Assembly (NCBI GenBank): GCA_020845635.1
Contig: JADLFI010000022.1
Span: forward strand, 1 to 56,921
Source of the DNA: Bacteroidia bacterium
GTDB taxonomy: Bacteria; Bacteroidota; Bacteroidia; UBA4408
Length of the DNA: 56,921 bases
Reading direction: 5' to 3'
Shown here: in pieces, positions 19,204 through 27,864 of the stretch
Position numbering within the stretch: the stretch's first letter is position 1
Layout: each line of letters starts with the position of its first letter
Notes under the pieces: generated by a model
Told to the model about the DNA's origin: nothing
Database searches by the model: none
What the model saw: only the letters and a program-made list of their open reading frames with translations
Made by a program: the position numbers and the translations under genes

Positions 19204-20598
19204 ATGATCAGTAACCGATATTTTGATTTAATCAATCAAACTTTCGATTTCCCGCAAGAAGGATTTAAAGTGGTTGATGATGAATTGTATTTTTATGATA
19301 TCCCGTTGATGGACATTATAAAGCAGTATGGTACGCCATTAAAAATTACTTATCTTCCTAAAATTAGCTCTCAAATACAAAAGGCAAAACGTTTGTTTAA
19401 TGTGGCTATTGCCAAAGCAGATTATAAGGGTACATATACCTATTGTTATTGTACCAAAAGCTCACATTTTTCGTTTGTGCTTGAAGAGGCTTTGAAAAAT
19501 GATATTCATATTGAAACCAGCTCCGGATTTGATATTCCGATAGTCAAAAAACTATATGAGAACAAACTTATTGATAAAAATATTTATATTATTTGTAATG
19601 GATATAAGCGCCCTAATTATCTCCATCATATAGCTGAGTTGATAAATGATGGTTTTGTAAATGTTACTCCTGTACTTGATAATAAAGATGAGTTGAAATA
19701 TTACGAGAAATCGGTTCGAAAGCATTGTAAAATAGCTATTAGAATTGCTGCAGAAGAGGAACCAAATTTTGAGTTTTATACTTCGCGCTTAGGTATTAAA
19801 GCTAATGATATTGTTGAATACTATCACACTCGCATAAAAGGTAACTCAAAGTTTGAGTTAAAGATGCTTCACTTTTTTATCAACACAGGAATTAAAGATA
19901 CTGCTTATTATTGGAATGAACTTACCAAGTGTATTAATGTATATTGCGATCTTAAGAAAGTATGCCCGGAGCTTGATACCATTGATATTGGAGGTGGATT
20001 TCCAATTAGAACATCTTTGGCATTTAATTATGATTATGAGTATATGGCCGAACAAATAGTTCAGCACATAAAAACTATTTGCAATAATAATGATGTTAGC
20101 GAACCAAACATTTTTAGTGAGTTTGGAAGCTTTACTGTGGGAGAAAGCGGTGCTGCATTATTTAGCATTATTGATCAAAAATACCAGAACGATAAGGAAC
20201 TGTGGAATATGATTGACTCATCATTTATTACCACTTTGCCCGATACATGGGGTATAAAACAAAGATTTATTATGTTGGCTATAAATAATTGGGATAAAGA
20301 GTATGAGAAAGTAAATCTTGGTGGTTTAACTTGCGATAGTTATGATTATTACAACTCTGAGGCTCCCAATAATCAGATTTTCTTACCTAAATTAGATAAG
20401 AAAAAGCCCCAGTATATTGGATTTTTTCATACCGGGGCTTATCAAGAATCTTTAGGAGGTTATGGAGGTATTCAGCATTGTTTAATACCTGCTCCAAAGC
20501 ATGTAATTATTGATGTTGATGAAAATGGGGAATACTTTACCAAGCTTTTTGCAAAAGAGCAAAGCTATAAATCTATGCTTAAAATTTTAGGATATTAG
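19204..20598 (+). CDS. speA: PLP-dependent arginine decarboxylase (short Bacteroidota type)
   Basis: The product decarboxylates arginine to agmatine, the entry to polyamine synthesis. It resembles the group of about 465-residue Bacteroidota arginine decarboxylases with an alanine-racemase-like (fold III) PLP barrel, rather than the roughly 630-residue E. coli SpeA. The start MISNRYFDLINQTFDFPQE is characteristic of this group. The PLP lysine is inferred to be Lys85 in YCTKSSHFS. Further landmarks are HIETSSGFDIP, LDTIDIGGGFPIR (phosphate-binding glycines), FSEFGSFTVGESG, and TCDSYDYYN (catalytic Cys/Asp region). No agmatine-degrading gene follows it here. A strong hairpin just downstream separates it from the convergent acyl-CoA dehydrogenase. 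Confidence 0.88.
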   Translation: MISNRYFDLINQTFDFPQEGFKVVDDELYFYDIPLMDIIKQYGTPLKITYLPKISSQIQKAKRLFNVAIAKADYKGTYTYCYCTKSSHFSFVLEEALKNDIHIETSSGFDIPIVKKLYENKLIDKNIYIICNGYKRPNYLHHIAELINDGFVNVTPVLDNKDELKYYEKSVRKHCKIAIRIAAEEEPNFEFYTSRLGIKANDIVEYYHTRIKGNSKFELKMLHFFINTGIKDTAYYWNELTKCINVYCDLKKVCPELDTIDIGGGFPIRTSLAFNYDYEYMAEQIVQHIKTICNNNDVSEPNIFSEFGSFTVGESGAALFSIIDQKYQNDKELWNMIDSSFITTLPDTWGIKQRFIMLAINNWDKEYEKVNLGGLTCDSYDYYNSEAPNNQIFLPKLDKKKPQYIGFFHTGAYQESLGGYGGIQHCLIPAPKHVIIDVDENGEYFTKLFAKEQSYKSMLKILGY

Positions 20599-20618
20599 AT
20601 TTTTCTAGAGCGGTCTCA

Positions 20619-20654
20619 AAAAAAATACCCTAAAATTTTTTAGGGTATTTTTTT
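20619..20654 (+). terminator. Bidirectional rho-independent terminator
   Basis: A near-perfect stem pairs A-run/TACCCTAAA (20619-20634) with TTTAGGGTA/T-run (20639-20654) around a 4-base loop. With T-runs on each strand it can end both speA (plus) and the convergent acyl-CoA dehydrogenase gene (minus). Confidence 0.85.
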
Positions 20655-20688
20655 ATTGAACCTTCAAGAAGGCTGTAATTTATCAATA

Positions 20689-22467
20689 CTAATAACAATA
20701 TTTGTTTTCTTGAATCATTTTGGCAGCTACAGCTCTGCGTGCGTCCTTAGAATTAAAAGGTTCGGTCTTGGTAAATCTTTTCAGTCCCATCAGCATCATT
20801 CGTTGTTCATCACCATCTGCAAAACTGTTAATAGCTTCTTTACCATTTTTGTTTATTCGGTCGGCAGCATCATTAATAAATATCTGGGCTATTAAAATTT
20901 GTTCTTTGCAGTTTTCCATACCTTTCAATGAGGCAAGTTTTTCTGTACGTAATAACACACTTTCGGCCTGATAAAGGTCAATCAGCATGTCAGCAATATT
21001 CATTAAAATCTCTTGTTCCTTAGAAAGTTCCATCATTAACTTTTGTGCGGCAGCTCCGGCAACCATTAATATAGCCTTTTTAAAGTTAGTCAGATATTTT
21101 TTCTCTTTTGCAAATGGGGCATCGTCTTCAGCACCAAAATCAGGAATACTCATTAATTCGGCAGCAACACTCTGTGCCGGCCCCATCAAATCAAGTTCCC
21201 CTTTCATAGCTCTTCTTAACATCATGTCAACAATGAGCATACGGTTAATTTCGTTGGTGCCTTCAAAAATACGATTAATACGACTATCTCGATAAGCTCT
21301 GTCCATAGGTGCTTCGGCACTATACCCCATACCTCCGTATATTTGAACTCCCTCATCAACAGTATAGTCTAGTACTTCACTTCCGGCAACTTTTAATATG
21401 GCTGCTTCTGGCGCAAACTGTTCAACACCTTTTAATATGGCCTTAGCACGATTCATACCCGATGCTTCATAGGCATTAATTGCGTCTTCAATATTCTGAG
21501 TTGCTCTGTACAAGGCACTTTCAATGGTATAAATACGAATGGCTTGCTCGGCTAATTTGTATCTAATAGCACCATATTTTGATATTGGTCGTCCAAACTG
21601 ATTACGCTCATTGGCATAATTCACAGAAATTGAACTGCATCGCTTGGCACCTCCTAAAGCAGCTGCAGCAAGCTTTATACGTCCTAAATTCAAAATGTTT
21701 ACAGCTATTTTAAAACCATTTTGCCTTTCGCTTAATAAATTTTCAACAGGTACTTTGCAGTCGTTAAAAAATACCTGTCGTGTGCTACTTCCTTTAATCC
21801 CCATTTTATGTTCCTCAGGGTTAAAACTCACACCACCAAAACTCTTCTCAACTATGAAAGCACTTAGGTTTTCATCATTATCAATTTTGGCAAATACTGT
21901 AAATACTTCAGAAAATCCTCCATTAGTAATCCACATTTTTTGACCATTCAAAATATAATGTTTACCATCAGGACTTAGTACTGCACGTGTTTTACCGCTA
22001 TTGGCATCAGAACCCGAATCAGGCTCGGTTAAGCAATAGCAGGCTTTCCATTCGCCACTTGCCAATTTTGGAATATATTTCTTCTTTTGCTCCTCGTTGC
22101 CATAATATAAAATAGGCAATGTACCTATTCCGGTATGAGCCGAAATTGATACAGCAAAAGAGTGTCCGGCACCCAAAACCTCGGTAGCCAACATTCCGGT
22201 TACAAAATCTTTTTCAAAACCACCATACTCTTCGGGAACGTTTAAACCCAATAAACCCAATTCGGCAGCTTTATCTAATAGTGACACGGTTAAGCCCTCT
22301 TCCTGTGCATCAATACGGTCAAGGTTGGGCCACACTTCCGCAGCTAAAAAATCATGGCATGCTTGTGCAATCATTAATTGCTCTTCATTCCATTGTTCAG
22401 GAATAAAAACATCCTTGGCTTCTGTTTCGCGGATTAAAAATTCTCCGCCTTTTATCGGATTACTCAT
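20689..22467 (-). CDS. Acyl-CoA dehydrogenase, long form with C-terminal extension
   Basis: This FAD-dependent enzyme catalyses the first dehydrogenation of fatty-acyl-CoA beta-oxidation or a related acyl-CoA pathway. Seen in the sequence are CYCLTEPDSGSDANSGKT and MWITNGGFSEVFTVFAK (FAD/substrate domain), GIKGSSTRQVFF, the helix NERNQFGRPISKYGAI, VQIYGGMGYSAEAPMDRAYRDSR, and IFEGTNEINRMLI. At 592 residues it has about 200 residues beyond the common 380-residue core, like VLCAD/ACAD9-type proteins and a group common in Bacteroidota. No thiolase or hydroxyacyl-CoA dehydrogenase lies nearby, so the chain length preference is unknown. Confidence 0.93.
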   Translation of the reverse strand: MSNPIKGGEFLIRETEAKDVFIPEQWNEEQLMIAQACHDFLAAEVWPNLDRIDAQEEGLTVSLLDKAAELGLLGLNVPEEYGGFEKDFVTGMLATEVLGAGHSFAVSISAHTGIGTLPILYYGNEEQKKKYIPKLASGEWKACYCLTEPDSGSDANSGKTRAVLSPDGKHYILNGQKMWITNGGFSEVFTVFAKIDNDENLSAFIVEKSFGGVSFNPEEHKMGIKGSSTRQVFFNDCKVPVENLLSERQNGFKIAVNILNLGRIKLAAAALGGAKRCSSISVNYANERNQFGRPISKYGAIRYKLAEQAIRIYTIESALYRATQNIEDAINAYEASGMNRAKAILKGVEQFAPEAAILKVAGSEVLDYTVDEGVQIYGGMGYSAEAPMDRAYRDSRINRIFEGTNEINRMLIVDMMLRRAMKGELDLMGPAQSVAAELMSIPDFGAEDDAPFAKEKKYLTNFKKAILMVAGAAAQKLMMELSKEQEILMNIADMLIDLYQAESVLLRTEKLASLKGMENCKEQILIAQIFINDAADRINKNGKEAINSFADGDEQRMMLMGLKRFTKTEPFNSKDARRAVAAKMIQENKYCY

Positions 22468-22652
22468 ATTGTTTATTTAAATAATTATTCAAAGTAAAGT
22501 TTTTTAAATCATATTTAAAAATGAATTGAATAATTTTATTGATAGACTTGGAAAAATTATATCTTAAAACAGTTTATTATGAAATAATCGTTATATTTTA
22601 TAAGTACTCAATTCAATAAATACACTTACTTTACACCCTTTTTGTAAATGTG

Positions 22653-23318
22653 TTATTTCTGCTTGATACTATTATTTTCCAATAAGATAATTCCTTCTTT
22701 TTTTATCTCAATTATTTTTTGCTTAAACAAACTGCCAATAGCATTTTTAAATGCTTTCTTGCTCATTTCTAATTCTCGATAAATAATATGTGGTTCGGTT
22801 TGATCATTTAAGGTTGACGAGCCTCCACAATTTTTTAAATATTGGAGAATCTTAAATGAATTTTGCTCAATAGATTCAACACCCTGTTTTTGCAACACAA
22901 CATCAACTTTGCCTTGCTCACGTATCTCTTTAATATAGCCTTTTAATCGCTCGCCAACTTTTAATCTCCTGAATATTTGGTTTGAAAATACAAGTCCTTC
23001 ATATTCGTTATTAATTATAACATTAGCTCCCAGCCTAGTAAAATGAGTTACTAACAAATCTACCTCCTGATTGGGTTTTAAATCATCAACATTTCGGTTA
23101 ATGTATTTCTTGTATTTTTGGGTAGCTATGGGGCGTTGTGTAATATCATCAATAATAATGGCTACAACATAACCTTTTCCTTCTTGCAGTTTGCAAGTCT
23201 GCTCACTAAAAGGCAATAGCAAATCTTTTTTTTCTCCGGTGTCTAAAAATGCGCCAATCCGGGTAATTTGTTTTACCATTAAGAAAGCGAAATCGCCATA
23301 ACGGGGAGTATTTTCCAT
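22653..23318 (-). CDS. CvfB-like S1 RNA-binding protein lacking the first S1 domain
   Basis: The protein matches the CvfB family (S1-type RNA-binding repeats plus a C-terminal winged helix; regulators in Gram-positive bacteria). Seen are GDFAFLMVKQITRIGAFLD and KDLLLPFSEQ (one S1-like repeat), VDLLVTHFTRLGANVIINNE and GERLKGYIKEIREQGKVDVV (another), and the winged-helix region ending KKAFKNAIGSLFKQKIIEI. Typical members have about 60 more N-terminal residues forming an extra S1-like domain before GEFAFL; that domain is absent. The preceding gene ends at 23356, leaving no space for it. I start at the ATG at 23318 (221 residues). A TTG at 23327 lies inside a -7 promoter element that ends 7 bases before the ATG. 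Confidence 0.8.
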   Translation of the reverse strand: MENTPRYGDFAFLMVKQITRIGAFLDTGEKKDLLLPFSEQTCKLQEGKGYVVAIIIDDITQRPIATQKYKKYINRNVDDLKPNQEVDLLVTHFTRLGANVIINNEYEGLVFSNQIFRRLKVGERLKGYIKEIREQGKVDVVLQKQGVESIEQNSFKILQYLKNCGGSSTLNDQTEPHIIYRELEMSKKAFKNAIGSLFKQKIIEIKKEGIILLENNSIKQK

Positions 23319-23324
23319 ATTGTA

Positions 23325-23332
23325 CAAACTTA
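23325..23332 (-). promoter_or_regulatory. TAnnTTTG -7 element abutting the cvfB-like start
   Basis: Minus-strand TAAGTTTG matches the Bacteroidota -7 consensus. Its last base is only 6 bases before the ATG at 23318, so the transcript would be leaderless or nearly so. Confidence 0.5.
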
Positions 23333-23355
23333 ATACAAAAACTTCAATAAACTTA

Positions 23356-25767
23356 TTATTTGTAATAAAAAGGAAAAATCAACTTTAAAGTAAAGTTACG
23401 ACCCATATTAAACACGCCATGCCTTGAGGTAACTTGGTTTATATCTAAATATTTTAAGCGACTCAAATGACTTTGATAAGCAATATCGGTAAGGTTTATC
23501 ATATTTAAATATATCGAAAATAGGGTACTCGATTTACGAACTATATCAGTGCCTACACCTAAATTTATTATGGTATATCCCTGAGTTGCCGTTTCTGTTT
23601 GATATGCCTTGAAATATCGCTGTTGACTAAAGTATTTTTGGACTTCAAACTTTACATAGGCATTTTTTATGATTCTTGAGGCTGAGCGTAAATCGGCACG
23701 CACTTCAAAAGCTAATCGAGGAGGAGGGATATTGGGCAAATATTTCATTGAGTCGGGCATATTGGCATGCACGGCATTTACCCAGTCAATACGGTTTTCA
23801 AAATGCAACCAATGAACCGGATGAGGATGAAAATCAATATTTATTTCGCCTCCGTATAAATGCGCATGAGCCGCTTTATAAGTAAAAGTAGGATAAGTAT
23901 CGGTTAAAGAATCTTGTCCTAAATGATTACTTAGTTTACTTAAATATATGAAATTGTTTACATGATTATAGAATAGAGATACTTCGGCTGTTACATGTTC
24001 CGCAATACAACTAAATCCGTTATCTAATTGCCAACTGTTTTCAGGTTTTAATGATGATGAACCAATAATATAGTTCATCGTTCCATGGTGCACACCATGT
24101 GCCGTTAACTCTGCTATATTCGGCATCCTGTAACCATGCGATAAGTTTAATTTGTAATAAATAAACTTATTAAGTTGGTAACTACCACCAATGCTCCCTG
24201 ATAATCCGTAGAACATTAATTTCATATTTTTAAATTTTTGGGTGACATTTTGCATCCCCGGCTTGGTCGGTAAATCAAGACTATCAACCCATAGTTCTTT
24301 TGTTTGCTCTGTCCTCATATCATATCTTATTCCTCCGCTTACATTCAGTTTATTATATTTTCGATTTACAAGAGTATAAATGCCGGCATCAAACAAATGA
24401 TAGTCAGGAATAATATATTCTTCAGCCCTATTCTCAGTTTGTTGATACATTCCGCCAATTCCACAAGATATTTGATATTGAAAGATATCAGGAACAGTAT
24501 ATCTTGCATCATAACTTAAGGTATTGGTATTCATAAATAATTCGTATTCATGTATGTCTCTGATATTGGCAAACTCTTTTCTTTGGTTTTGTTGCCAACC
24601 TAATACAGTTTTTAAACTCCCCTTATGTAATAATATATTGCTGTTTAGCGATATTTTGCTATGTAACACTTGTTGAAAAGGCACTTCGGGATTATACCTT
24701 AGAAAATCTCTCTTCCCAATTTGGCTTTGTTCCTCGGTTGAATCGTTTATTGCAACGTTGCGGATAAAGTGACCACTGCTGTCTCTGCGCCCTTCTATAA
24801 TTCCCGGTATTAATTGATATAGACCATAATGTAAATGCACATAACCGCGTGACTTGTTTAAGCCCATTACTCCCGAAAAGCCATTCTCCTGAAATCTTGA
24901 ATTGTAAACATAAGAATCATATTTATTTTTATAATCATGAGCTATCTTCCTTGAACCTCTTATACTCCATATTTTTCCACTTTTATTGCCCGATGCATTT
25001 AATGATAGTCCCACTAATCCATTATTGGTTTGGTATGTGCTTTGTATGTTTCCACTAATCTGCCCTTCAGGGAAATAGGCAGATGATAAAATATTTATTA
25101 CACCGGCCATGGCATCGCTGCCGTAAATCAAACTAGCGGGACCTTTTAAAATTTCTACCTTTTCTACTGAGTATTCATCAATCTCAACTCCATGCTCATC
25201 TCCCCATTGTTGTCCTTCTTGCCTAATATCATCGTTAACTACTACTACTCTGTTATACCCCAATCCTCTAATAATGGGCTTTGAAATTCCGGGGCCTGTT
25301 GTTACTTGCGAAACCCCTGCTGTATGAGCTAAAGCATCAATAATGTTAGTTCCTGCATTTTGTTTCAATTGCAAGGATGTAATGCTCGACATGGAATATG
25401 GTGTTTTTCTGATTTCTTCATGCTGCGATAATCCGGTAACTACTATTTCGTGAAGCTCGGTGGCCGCTGGCTCTAATACAAAGTCTCTGCTACTTGTTGC
25501 ATTTAAGTCAATTACTTCATTATTGGGTTTATAACCTAACAAACTTATTTGGATAAGAAGCTTTAATGCAGGTAGATTTTCAATCTTGTAAAATCCATAC
25601 TTATCAGTTGTTGTTCCTACTCTTAAATCGGGAATATATACCGATACTCCCGGTAATGCTTCTTCGGTATCCTTATCTTTTATATACCCCGATAGGGAGT
25701 TCTGCCCTACAGAAGTATTTATGTATAATATAGTTATACACAATGTAAATATAATATTATGTGTCAT
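23356..25767 (-). CDS. TonB-dependent outer-membrane receptor, ZnuD-like
   Basis: This is an outer-membrane gated channel powered by TonB. The 803 residues show a signal peptide ending near NTSVGQ, a carboxypeptidase-regulatory-like domain (GYIKDKDTEEALPGVSVYI to LLGYKP, residues about 27-90), and a plug domain with PIIRGLGYNRVVVVND, WGDEHGVEIDEYSVEKVEI and PASLIYGSDAMAGVINIL. A beta-barrel follows, ending in MGRNFTLKLIFPFYYK with its terminal aromatic residues. The plug text EHGVEIDEYSVEKVEILKGP and the barrel text ELTAHGVHHGTMNYIIGSSS resemble ZnuD-type zinc receptors. The small His/Cys-rich exported protein immediately upstream supports a metal substrate. Zinc is inferred, not shown. A 10-bp inverted repeat lies 53 bases upstream. 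Confidence 0.88.
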   Translation of the reverse strand: MTHNIIFTLCITILYINTSVGQNSLSGYIKDKDTEEALPGVSVYIPDLRVGTTTDKYGFYKIENLPALKLLIQISLLGYKPNNEVIDLNATSSRDFVLEPAATELHEIVVTGLSQHEEIRKTPYSMSSITSLQLKQNAGTNIIDALAHTAGVSQVTTGPGISKPIIRGLGYNRVVVVNDDIRQEGQQWGDEHGVEIDEYSVEKVEILKGPASLIYGSDAMAGVINILSSAYFPEGQISGNIQSTYQTNNGLVGLSLNASGNKSGKIWSIRGSRKIAHDYKNKYDSYVYNSRFQENGFSGVMGLNKSRGYVHLHYGLYQLIPGIIEGRRDSSGHFIRNVAINDSTEEQSQIGKRDFLRYNPEVPFQQVLHSKISLNSNILLHKGSLKTVLGWQQNQRKEFANIRDIHEYELFMNTNTLSYDARYTVPDIFQYQISCGIGGMYQQTENRAEEYIIPDYHLFDAGIYTLVNRKYNKLNVSGGIRYDMRTEQTKELWVDSLDLPTKPGMQNVTQKFKNMKLMFYGLSGSIGGSYQLNKFIYYKLNLSHGYRMPNIAELTAHGVHHGTMNYIIGSSSLKPENSWQLDNGFSCIAEHVTAEVSLFYNHVNNFIYLSKLSNHLGQDSLTDTYPTFTYKAAHAHLYGGEINIDFHPHPVHWLHFENRIDWVNAVHANMPDSMKYLPNIPPPRLAFEVRADLRSASRIIKNAYVKFEVQKYFSQQRYFKAYQTETATQGYTIINLGVGTDIVRKSSTLFSIYLNMINLTDIAYQSHLSRLKYLDINQVTSRHGVFNMGRNFTLKLIFPFYYK

Positions 25768-25819
25768 TTAATTAATCAGTGCTAATAAAACATTATTCTC
25801 TTCTAATAGAAAAAGTATT

Positions 25820-25846
25820 TATTCTTTAATAATCATTTAAAGAATA
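25820..25846. promoter_or_regulatory. 10-bp inverted repeat upstream of the TonB receptor gene
   Basis: TATTCTTTAA (25820-25829) and TTAAAGAATA (25837-25846) are perfect complements with a 7-base spacer. The element lies between the His/Cys-rich gene and the receptor start at 25767. It could be an operator for a Fur/Zur-type regulator or a weak terminator/attenuator, since a T-rich stretch follows in the minus direction. Confidence 0.5.
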
Positions 25847-25876
25847 CAATGGTATTTGATGAAAAGATATTTTGGT

Positions 25877-26200
25877 TTAAGAGAATAGGACAGGGGGGCC
25901 TCTCAAACTATGCCTGACAGTATATTGAGATGGTGCATTTGAGAAGTATATATTAAAATATATCTCGGTAAGTTCAATTACAGAATGATGAAAGTATGAA
26001 ACACTTGCACTATATTGAGTATTGGTTAGATATTCGCAAAGAGAACAATGACTTTCTTTGGGGTGCAGGTGCTTGCTGTTATATTCATGACAGTGGCGCT
26101 CGTCTTGGTGAAAAAACTGATGTGAATATTCAACCCCTCGAGTAAACAAGAAAAGGAGCAAAAGCAGCAGTGATATATATTTTCTGTTCTTTATTCGCAT
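25877..26200 (-). CDS. Small exported His/Cys-rich protein
   Basis: The 107-residue product begins MRIKNRKYISLLLLLLFLF, a signal-peptide-like or membrane segment. Next comes a dense His/Cys stretch (about residues 26-56) containing HQFFHQDERHCHEY, HLHP and ESHCSLCEY. It ends RGPPVLFS. I do not recognise a named family with certainty. Short periplasmic His-rich proteins of this style commonly sit beside TonB receptors for metals in Bacteroidota. The residues would suit zinc or copper binding, so a metal-shuttle or sensor role is inferred. An upstream in-frame start at 26239 would add 13 residues and overlap the bshC stop; the start used here puts the charged n-region directly before the hydrophobic core. 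Confidence 0.75.
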   Translation of the reverse strand: MRIKNRKYISLLLLLLFLFTRGVEYSHQFFHQDERHCHEYNSKHLHPKESHCSLCEYLTNTQYSASVSYFHHSVIELTEIYFNIYFSNAPSQYTVRHSLRGPPVLFS

Positions 26201-26226
26201 TCTGCTAAAATACTTTCTTCTGTAAC

Positions 26227-27834
26227 TTATGACGGACACAACACAGTAAATGTACTATTTTCAATAGATGCATACTGAATAATGCTGTGGATAATATCTG
26301 TTCCGAACTTTTGGTTTAACCATAAAAAATTATCCTGTCTTTCTTGTAATCCATTACCGGGAAAAAGTTGCTCTTTAATTTTCTTTATCTGATTGATAAT
26401 TGTTTCGTGCTTATTTTTTTGTGCACGTAACACTTTTTGCTCCAGTAAATCCAATGATTTCCTCAGCTTCTGCTTTTCAGCATCAACCGTGGCATTTAGA
26501 GTTTTATCAATACTTTGTATTATTTCCTTGAGAATATCGAATAAAGTATCTGCTTCATTTTTTTGGCGGTCAAAATTAATTCTTTCTTCACCTATAGCGT
26601 TTAGTACTAACTCAACCAGTTCATCTATCGGTTTAAAAATATCTTGTACAGTAATACCGGCTTGTTTAAGTCTGTTTAATTGTTTTTGATCAACAAATAA
26701 AAAAGATTTTCGTAAAGCAAGTATCGGAAAAGGTATATCAAATGCATCAAACAAATTCTTTAACTCAAACCAATAACTTATTTCGCCTGCACCACCTATG
26801 TACATTAGGTTAGGCAAAATGCACTCCTGATACAAAGGACGCATAATAACATTAGGACTAAACTCTTCTGCATGTTTGTCTATACGATTAAATAGTTGTT
26901 CTTCGGTAAAACTTGTGGTGCTGTTCAATACAACATACTTGTTACCTTCTTTAACTATTCTGTTTCGCGAGTCTTTTTCAATATAAAAAAAATTAATTTC
27001 CCGTGGTTTTACCTGTATCTTATCTTCCTTTATTAAACCACTATCCACTAACTCGGTTATGCTTTTATTAACTCTGTTATAAGAGGTTTGTTGCGTAATA
27101 TCTTTATGTATAATTTCTTTAAAACAACTTTTTAGCCGGGCATCATCTGCATCTATAACTAAAATAGGGTAATCCTTGAATATGTTTAAAACCATATTAC
27201 GTGTGGCTTCCGATAAGTTGGGATAATTTAGATATGCATTTTCAAGGATGTTAAATAGCTCGTTATCATTGCTTGATATTTGTAGAACTTTTCTCAGTTC
27301 TTCCATAAAAGTATTAATTCCATCAGTTGATATTCTGCCTGTAGGGCCTTGTTGGGAGCTATTCCAACTAATTTTTTGATGATATAAATATACATGATTT
27401 ATTTCTTCAAAATCATGATCTTCAGTGGCCATCCAATATACCGGAACAAAATTATAGCCCGGGTACTGTTTTTGTAGCTTAGAGCATATATTAATGGCAG
27501 CGGCAATTTTGTATATAAAATATAGCGGTCCGCTTGCCAGACATATCTGATGTCCGGTAGTGATGGTAAAGGTATTTGTGTTTTTGAGCAAATTTACACT
27601 ATGCTCTAGTGATGGAAACTGCTGATAATAATCAACATGTTGGGCATGCATTACTTCAAACAATACATTCCTGTCAATCTTCTTATTCTTTCTTTGTTCA
27701 ATAGCTTTCTCTATATTTTCAATTCCAAACGGAATTTCAAAAAATGGTTTAAGTCTTACATCATGATTAATATAAGCTTTGGTTAGCCCTCCTATATAGC
27801 CGGTTTCAGCCAAAGGTATTTCAAACACTTGCAT
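26227..27834 (-). CDS. bshC: Bacillithiol biosynthesis cysteine-adding enzyme BshC
   Basis: BshC is assigned to the last step of bacillithiol synthesis, adding cysteine to glucosaminyl-malate. The 535 residues match the family length. Characteristic text includes FTITTGHQICLASGPLYFIYKI, VPVYWMATEDHDFEEINHV (Rossmann-like nucleotide-binding core), PNLMYIGGAGEISYWFELK, and PILALRKSFLFVD. A predicted coiled coil rich in Lys/Glu/Gln sits near residues 440-490. The gene is 30 bases downstream of lepB and just upstream of the His/Cys-rich protein on the same strand. bshA and bshB are not in the window. Confidence 0.93.
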   Translation of the reverse strand: MQVFEIPLAETGYIGGLTKAYINHDVRLKPFFEIPFGIENIEKAIEQRKNKKIDRNVLFEVMHAQHVDYYQQFPSLEHSVNLLKNTNTFTITTGHQICLASGPLYFIYKIAAAINICSKLQKQYPGYNFVPVYWMATEDHDFEEINHVYLYHQKISWNSSQQGPTGRISTDGINTFMEELRKVLQISSNDNELFNILENAYLNYPNLSEATRNMVLNIFKDYPILVIDADDARLKSCFKEIIHKDITQQTSYNRVNKSITELVDSGLIKEDKIQVKPREINFFYIEKDSRNRIVKEGNKYVVLNSTTSFTEEQLFNRIDKHAEEFSPNVIMRPLYQECILPNLMYIGGAGEISYWFELKNLFDAFDIPFPILALRKSFLFVDQKQLNRLKQAGITVQDIFKPIDELVELVLNAIGEERINFDRQKNEADTLFDILKEIIQSIDKTLNATVDAEKQKLRKSLDLLEQKVLRAQKNKHETIINQIKKIKEQLFPGNGLQERQDNFLWLNQKFGTDIIHSIIQYASIENSTFTVLCPS

Positions 27835-27864
27835 TTTGAATGTATTATTAAAAACAGCAACTCA

